In this document: positions 30,062 through 33,705 of the stretch, one piece after another
Numbering within the stretch: position 1 is the stretch's first letter
Layout: every line of letters begins with the position of its first letter
Origin: Candidatus Burarchaeum australiense
GTDB taxonomy: Archaea > Micrarchaeota > Micrarchaeia > Burarchaeales > Burarchaeaceae
Assembly: GCA_902386535.1 (NCBI GenBank)
Contig: CABMJK010000042.1
Span: 1 to 33,705, forward strand
Direction: 5' to 3'
DNA length: 33,705 nt
Notes under the pieces: generated by a model
Database searches by the model: none
The model's input: only the letters and a program-made list of their open reading frames with translations
Told to the model about the DNA's origin: nothing
Program-made: the position numbers and the translations under genes

Positions 30062-30790
30062 TTATTTGAGCCGTATGGATCTGCTAATGCGAGTTCCGCT
30101 ATACTCTCGCAGAACATCGTCAACCGCAACTAGAAATATGTACTTATTTTGATCGCCCATTGCAACTCCGATTTCCGAAGGCATTTCTATGGTGCGAGTC
30201 GGGAAGCTGATGAATGCACTCTCTGGCCTGCTGAAAATCGCCTCCGCTTCTTCGCGTGCGACTGGCTTGCCGACGGGAACTCCGCGCTCCAGTTTGCAGG
30301 GACCGTTTCCAGCCAACTCTACGAGGCCAATTCCCTGCAGCGGAACCTCCACCGTGAATGTGCCGTCTCTGTTTTCTACGGCCTTGAATGTATATTGGCT
30401 TAGGACGTTTTCACGGCTCATAAGGGAAATCCTGAGCGCACCCTCTTTGCCCCGATGCTTCTTTGGCACCGCGATTTCGTAGCCATTTGCTGAAATTACG
30501 GCGCCAAGCAGCGCTCCCGGAGCTTCGGCGCCCAGCATGGGGCCCAAAATAAACTCCGTGCCCGCCATAAACTCCAGATCATATTTGTCGGGCTGCCTTA
30601 TCATTTCGCTGAAGTGGTTGACGGTAACGGGCATCAGGTGCCCCCTGCTGATGACGTCGAAGGCTTCGTGGCGAGTGAAGAAGAAGCATTTCCGGTTCAG
30701 GCTCCAATCCGAGCATAGCAGGCCGAATTCCTTTGCGTTAGAGCCTACTGGCTTGTTGACCGGCATTATCGCGTATCCTCGGAGGCTCAT
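30062..30790 (-). CDS. Hypothetical cytoplasmic protein
   Basis: 242 aa, not recognised. Soluble, mixed alpha/beta; the N-terminal third contains aromatic and Cys residues (LLCSDWSLNRKCFFFTRHEAF), the middle is beta-rich (ALRISLMSRENVLSQYTF, TFTVEVPLQGIGLVELAG). No signal peptide or membrane span. The ATG is well supported by AGGTGAT 3 nt upstream and a GTTATAAGT TATA box (30826-30834). Codon use is less GC-biased than neighbouring housekeeping genes, like the other orphan genes in this window. Confidence 0.6.
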   Translation of the reverse strand: MSLRGYAIMPVNKPVGSNAKEFGLLCSDWSLNRKCFFFTRHEAFDVISRGHLMPVTVNHFSEMIRQPDKYDLEFMAGTEFILGPMLGAEAPGALLGAVISANGYEIAVPKKHRGKEGALRISLMSRENVLSQYTFKAVENRDGTFTVEVPLQGIGLVELAGNGPCKLERGVPVGKPVAREEAEAIFSRPESAFISFPTRTIEMPSEIGVAMGDQNKYIFLVAVDDVLREYSGTRISRSIRLK

Positions 30791-30825
30791 CGCATCACCT
30801 TACGCCATAAAATCTGCCTTCTCAT

Positions 30826-30834
30826 ACTTATAAC
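30826..30834 (-). promoter_or_regulatory. TATA box of 242-aa orphan gene
   Basis: GTTATAAGT on the minus strand, about 40 nt before the ATG at 30790; it leaves a leader of about 14 nt with AGGTGAT. Confidence 0.55.
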
Positions 30835-30875
30835 ATTTCGTTCGGGCGGGGTTCGCGCTTCAACGTGAAAAAAGC

Positions 30876-30884
30876 TTTTATAAC
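30876..30884 (+). promoter_or_regulatory. TATA box of TRAM gene
   Basis: TTTTATAAC is centred about 51 nt before the ATG at 30931, predicting a leader of about 25 nt that holds the GAGGTG ribosome binding site. Confidence 0.55.
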
Positions 30885-30930
30885 AGGCGCGAGATTGTGC
30901 GTGCAGGAAGAATCTGGCGAGGTGGGGCCG

Positions 30931-31128
30931 ATGAAAGTGGGAAATGCGCCGGTCGAGGAAGGCAAGGAATACGACGTCAAGATAGACGCCCAGGGAAGCA
31001 AGGGCGACGGCATCGCCCACTACGAGGGCTTCGTGATTTTCATCCCCGGCGTGCAGCTGGGGCAGGATGCGCACATCAGGATAACCGCCGTGCGCCGGAC
31101 TTTTGCCATAGGTGAAGTGGTGAAGTAG
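30931..31128 (+). CDS. TRAM-domain protein
   Basis: 65 aa, a stand-alone TRAM domain (small beta-barrel RNA-binding module). Family marks: EGKEYDVKIDAQGSKGDGIA, then FVIFIPGVQLGQDAHIRITAVRRTFAIGEVV. Stand-alone TRAM proteins of archaea bind RNA and are proposed RNA chaperones. The ATG at 30931 is preferred because GAGGTG lies just before it and the predicted leader fits; an in-frame start at 30865 would precede the TATA box. Confidence 0.9.
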   Translation: MKVGNAPVEEGKEYDVKIDAQGSKGDGIAHYEGFVIFIPGVQLGQDAHIRITAVRRTFAIGEVVK

Positions 31129-31200
31129 GCAGGCCGCCGATGCGATGGCTTTCGCGATAGGCAAGGTCGTCCACTGGCCGCGCCGGCTTCCGGCTCGCCG

Positions 31201-31220
31201 CTCTTTTTAGTTCGCTTTTT
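31201..31220 (+). terminator. T-rich terminator after TRAM gene
   Basis: CTCTTTTTAG and CGCTTTTT-type oligo-T runs, the usual archaeal termination signal, lie about 75 nt after the TRAM stop and just before glmS. The adjoining ATTCTTATTA (31221-31230) may act as the glmS TATA box, about 29 nt before its ATG. Confidence 0.4.
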
Positions 31221-31255
31221 ATTCTTATTACTCGAAACCAGCCTTAGGCGAAATT

Positions 31256-33007
31256 ATGTGCGGCATTGTAGGCTACATCGGTCATCGCAAAGCGGCGCCC
31301 CTGATTCTGGGCTGCCTCAGGGCGCACGAATACAGGGGCTACGACAGCGCAGGCATAGCCACGGCGCATGACGGCAAAATTACGGTCAAAAAGGGAGTGG
31401 GAAAGATCGCCGAGGTGGACGCCAAATATGATTTGGAGGACATGGAAGGGCACGCGGGCATCGGGCACACCCGCTGGGCAACCCATGGCGCGCCAAGCAG
31501 GGCAAATGCGCATCCGATTACGGACTGCACGGGCAGGCTCGCAATCGTGCACAACGGCGTAATCGAGAATTATGCCGAGATAAAGAAGGAGCTCGCGAGG
31601 CGCGGGCACAAGTTCAAATCCGAGACTGACACCGAAGTTGCCGCTCATCTTATAGAGGAATATTTGAAGAATGGTCTGGAATTCGAAGCCGCCGTAGGCA
31701 AGGCCGTCGCGCGCTTCAGGGGCAATTATGGCTTCGCGGTGCTGAAGGCCGGCGAGGACAAGCTCGTGCTCGCGCGCAACGGCTCGCCGCTCGTGATCGG
31801 CTTCGGCAGGAACGAGGTATTTGCGGCGAGCGACGTGCCCGCCCTGCTGCGCCACACGCGCGAGTTCGCATTCATGGAAGACGGCGACCTGGCGGTCATT
31901 GACGCGAAGGGCGCGAGATTCATGCACGATGGCAGACCGGTAAGGCGCAGGAGGATGCACGTAAGCTGGACCGCAGACATGGCGCAGAAGGACTGCTATC
32001 CGCACTTCACGATAAAGGAAATCGAGGAGCAGGCCGCGAGCATACCTGCCGCGCTGCGCGTTGACGTTGGGCGGGCCGCAAAGCTCGTGCGGGCGGCGAA
32101 GCGCATCCACGTGCTCGGCTGCGGCACTTCCTATCATGCGGGCCTCGTATTCAAGCACCTGCTGGCCCGGGCCGCGGGCAGGGAATGCGAGGTATTCGTG
32201 GCTTCCGAGTATGGCGAGAGCGCGGTGATGAAGCCCGGCACGCTCGTAATCGCGGTGAGCCAGTCGGGCGAGACCATCGACACCATGATGGCCGTGAGGC
32301 ATGCGCGCCTGCACCGGGCAAAGGTGCTGGCAATCACGAACGTGGTCGGCAGTTCCCTTTCGCGCGGCGCGGATGCGAACGTTTACATAAACGCGGGCCC
32401 CGAGGTCGGCGTGGTTGCGACCAAGACATTTACCTCGCAGGTGGCGGTGCTCACGAAGCTGGCGCTCGCGGTTGCGGGCAGGAAGGTTGCGGTGAACGGG
32501 TTTGCAAAAAAAGTGAAGGACGTGCTTGCGCTTTCCGGGAAAATGAAGGAAATTGCCCATGCGCTGCGCAACACCGATGACTTCTTCTTCATAGGCCGCT
32601 CGCTTTCCGCGCCCGTTGCCATGGAGGGCGCGCTCAAGCTAAAGGAGATTGCCTACGTGCACGCCGAGGCCTACTCTGCGGGAGAGCTGAAGCACGGGCC
32701 GCTGAGCCTTATTGCCGAGGGTATTCCCGTGATCGTGATTGCGCCCGCTGCCGGCGAGACGCACCATAAGCTGCTGGGCAACATACGGGAATGCAAGGCA
32801 AGGGGCGGCAAGATAATGGCGCTGAGCGACAGTTCGCGCCTGCTCGATGAGGGCAAATGGAAGGTTCCGATGCCTCCTGTGAGCGAGGAGCTTTCGCCCC
32901 TGCTCTACACAATCCCGCTCCAGTTCCTGGCCTACTATTCGTGCCTCGAGCGCGGCTTCGACCCGGACAAGCCGAGGAACCTCGCCAAGAGCGTGACGGT
33001 GGAGTAG
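31256..33007 (+). CDS. glmS: Glucosamine-6-phosphate synthase, isomerizing
   Basis: 583 aa, makes glucosamine-6-phosphate from fructose-6-phosphate and glutamine, the first step to UDP-GlcNAc. The N-terminal nucleophile Cys2 (MCGIVGYIG) and glutaminase marks GHTRWATHG and HNGVIENY are present. Two SIS domains follow, with GCGTSYHAG near residue 290, SQSGETIDT, and the C-terminal DKPRNLAKSVTVE typical of GlmS. It supplies the amino-sugar pathway that the WecB-like epimerase and nucleotidyltransferases at 8358-11180 would use. The start is fixed by the Cys2 requirement and the transcript is probably nearly leaderless. Confidence 0.95.
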   Translation: MCGIVGYIGHRKAAPLILGCLRAHEYRGYDSAGIATAHDGKITVKKGVGKIAEVDAKYDLEDMEGHAGIGHTRWATHGAPSRANAHPITDCTGRLAIVHNGVIENYAEIKKELARRGHKFKSETDTEVAAHLIEEYLKNGLEFEAAVGKAVARFRGNYGFAVLKAGEDKLVLARNGSPLVIGFGRNEVFAASDVPALLRHTREFAFMEDGDLAVIDAKGARFMHDGRPVRRRRMHVSWTADMAQKDCYPHFTIKEIEEQAASIPAALRVDVGRAAKLVRAAKRIHVLGCGTSYHAGLVFKHLLARAAGRECEVFVASEYGESAVMKPGTLVIAVSQSGETIDTMMAVRHARLHRAKVLAITNVVGSSLSRGADANVYINAGPEVGVVATKTFTSQVAVLTKLALAVAGRKVAVNGFAKKVKDVLALSGKMKEIAHALRNTDDFFFIGRSLSAPVAMEGALKLKEIAYVHAEAYSAGELKHGPLSLIAEGIPVIVIAPAAGETHHKLLGNIRECKARGGKIMALSDSSRLLDEGKWKVPMPPVSEELSPLLYTIPLQFLAYYSCLERGFDPDKPRNLAKSVTVE

Positions 33008-33010
33008 CTA

Positions 33011-33025
33011 GTTTTTAAAATTTCC
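33011..33025 (+). promoter_or_regulatory. AT-rich promoter of ferritin-like gene
   Basis: GTTTTTAAAATTTCC lies 28-42 nt before the ATG at 33053, leaving a short leader with GGTGGTGAT. The oligo-T part could double as the glmS terminator. Confidence 0.45.
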
Positions 33026-33052
33026 TTCCGATGCCTATCCGGTGGTGATGGC

Positions 33053-33496
33053 ATGGCACGCGAGAAGCTGATAGTCATGTTCAACAAGGCGCTCGAGCTC
33101 GAGCACGCGGCGCGCATCCAATACCTGGCGCACGTCGAGGAGTTGAAGGGGCTCGGCTGCGAGCCGATAATCGCAAGGCTGAAGGAAATAGCGGGCGACG
33201 AGCAGAAGCACGAGGGCATGTGGCGCGAGTGCATCACGATGCTGGACGGCTCGTGCTCAATGAAGCTTGCTCCCACCTACGGGGCAAAGGAAACCACCAA
33301 GATTCTCGAGATAAACCTCAAGGCGGAAAAAGAGGCAGTGGACTTCTACACCCAGATTTACGAGGAGCTGAAGAAGAGCAAGGCAGAGCTGAAATACCAG
33401 TATGAGTTCCTGGAGCACAGCGTAAGGCACGTTCTTATAGCTGAGCAGGAGCACATCTTCGAAATCGACACATTGCTCGACAAGAAGGCTCCATAG
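33053..33496 (+). CDS. Ferritin-like diiron protein
   Basis: 147 aa, four-helix bundle of the ferritin/rubrerythrin/bacterioferritin type, for iron storage or oxygen and peroxide handling in the cytoplasm. Diiron ligands are visible as E17 (LELEHAARIQY), E50 and H53 (GDEQKHEG), E94 (KAEKEAVDFY) and E131 with H134 (AEQEHIF). There is no rubredoxin domain, so it is not a full rubrerythrin. GGTGGTGAT supports the start, and the lipoprotein gene follows 11 nt later, probably in the same operon. Confidence 0.88.
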   Translation: MAREKLIVMFNKALELEHAARIQYLAHVEELKGLGCEPIIARLKEIAGDEQKHEGMWRECITMLDGSCSMKLAPTYGAKETTKILEINLKAEKEAVDFYTQIYEELKKSKAELKYQYEFLEHSVRHVLIAEQEHIFEIDTLLDKKAP

Positions 33497-33507
33497 GGGT
33501 GATTTTG

Positions 33508-33705
33508 ATGGACTCGAGACTACGCATAATCGGCATCGTTTTGCCCATTGTGCTTTTGCTGGCACTTATTGCCGGCTGCTCGCAGCAGTCTGCCCAGCAA
33601 CCGCCCGCCACGACTCCCCCGGCAACGCAGCCGCCGGCCACCACACCCCCCGTTACCACGCCCCCGACAACCCAGCCTCTGGAAACCGCGACTGCCGCGG
33701 TCTCC
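33508..33705 (+). CDS. Lipoprotein, 3' end cut by window
   Basis: 66 residues visible. A signal peptide (IIGIVLPIVLLLALIAGCSQ) with lipobox Cys at about residue 24, then a Pro/Thr/Gln-rich stalk. GGGGTGATTTTG precedes the ATG. The same design as the lipoprotein at 28879-29679. The functional domain lies beyond the window. Confidence 0.75.
   Translation, partial: MDSRLRIIGIVLPIVLLLALIAGCSQQSAQQPPATTPPATQPPATTPPVTTPPTTQPLETATAAVS

Noticed and set aside
31244-32560. 438-codon minus-strand frame over glmS
   Set aside because: Lies entirely antisense to a certain GlmS gene. Composition is His/Arg/Ala-rich with no family features.
1-33705. tRNA genes or a riboswitch in the intergenic gaps
   Set aside because: No cloverleaf with TTCNANNC-type T-loop or long structured leader was recognised; most gaps are under 150 nt and filled by promoters.

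Overview
The window reads as a GC-rich archaeal chromosome segment, most likely from a small-genome DPANN-type lineage (Micrarchaeota or Diapherotrites would fit). The archaeal signature genes are Orc1/Cdc6, an HMf-type histone, NMD3, an archaeal-type TyrRS, a TRAM-domain protein, a tRNA-splicing endonuclease, single-domain FlaJ/TadC-like proteins and class III signal-peptide pilins. Ribosome binding sites are of the GGTGAT/GGAGG type. Many genes instead have an AT-rich TATA box 24-28 nt before the start codon and are probably leaderless. The lineage call is an inference; no rRNA gene is present. I found no tRNA, rRNA, CRISPR array or intact insertion sequence.

Layout. (1) 1-6250: a type IV pilus-like system. 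Two single-domain assembly-platform proteins lie on +, converging with a six-gene operon of pilin-like proteins on -. (2) 6250-11930: surface-sugar genes. These are a GT4 glycosyltransferase, two sugar nucleotidyltransferases and a WecB-like 2-epimerase, plus a divergent SdpI/DUF1648 membrane protein. One nucleotidyltransferase carries an N-terminal ribbon-helix-helix (RHH) DNA-binding domain. Its start region holds three exact-period 10-bp repeats and a palindromic TATA box shared with the divergent gene, which looks like a self-regulated sugar-nucleotide operon. (3) 12000-17820: an all-alpha 533-aa orphan, an M50 membrane protease, two small membrane or exported proteins, a Glu/Leu dehydrogenase and TyrRS. 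(4) 17860-23400: small regulators, a SpeD-like protein, YbaK, an orphan HTH plus partner, a long-form tRNA endonuclease and two tandem paralogous helical-repeat proteins. This region contains two copies of a divergent two-gene winged-helix module, at 17862-18540 and 22660-23401. (5) 23430-25490: Orc1/Cdc6, NMD3 and a 70-aa orphan. (6) 25546-29680: a PhoU/DUF47 protein, an ABC ATPase and a fused double permease, with a lipoprotein upstream. (7) 29750-33705: histone, a 242-aa orphan, TRAM protein, GlmS, a ferritin-like protein and a lipoprotein cut by the window end.

How it fits together. GlmS, the nucleotidyltransferases, the WecB-like epimerase and the glycosyltransferase form a plausible amino-sugar and cell-surface glycan pathway that may serve the pilins and lipoproteins encoded nearby. 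The most interesting candidates for undescribed biology are the RHH-nucleotidyltransferase with its apparent operator, and the duplicated divergent winged-helix pair. Also notable is a promoter-like element shared by otherwise unrelated orphan genes.
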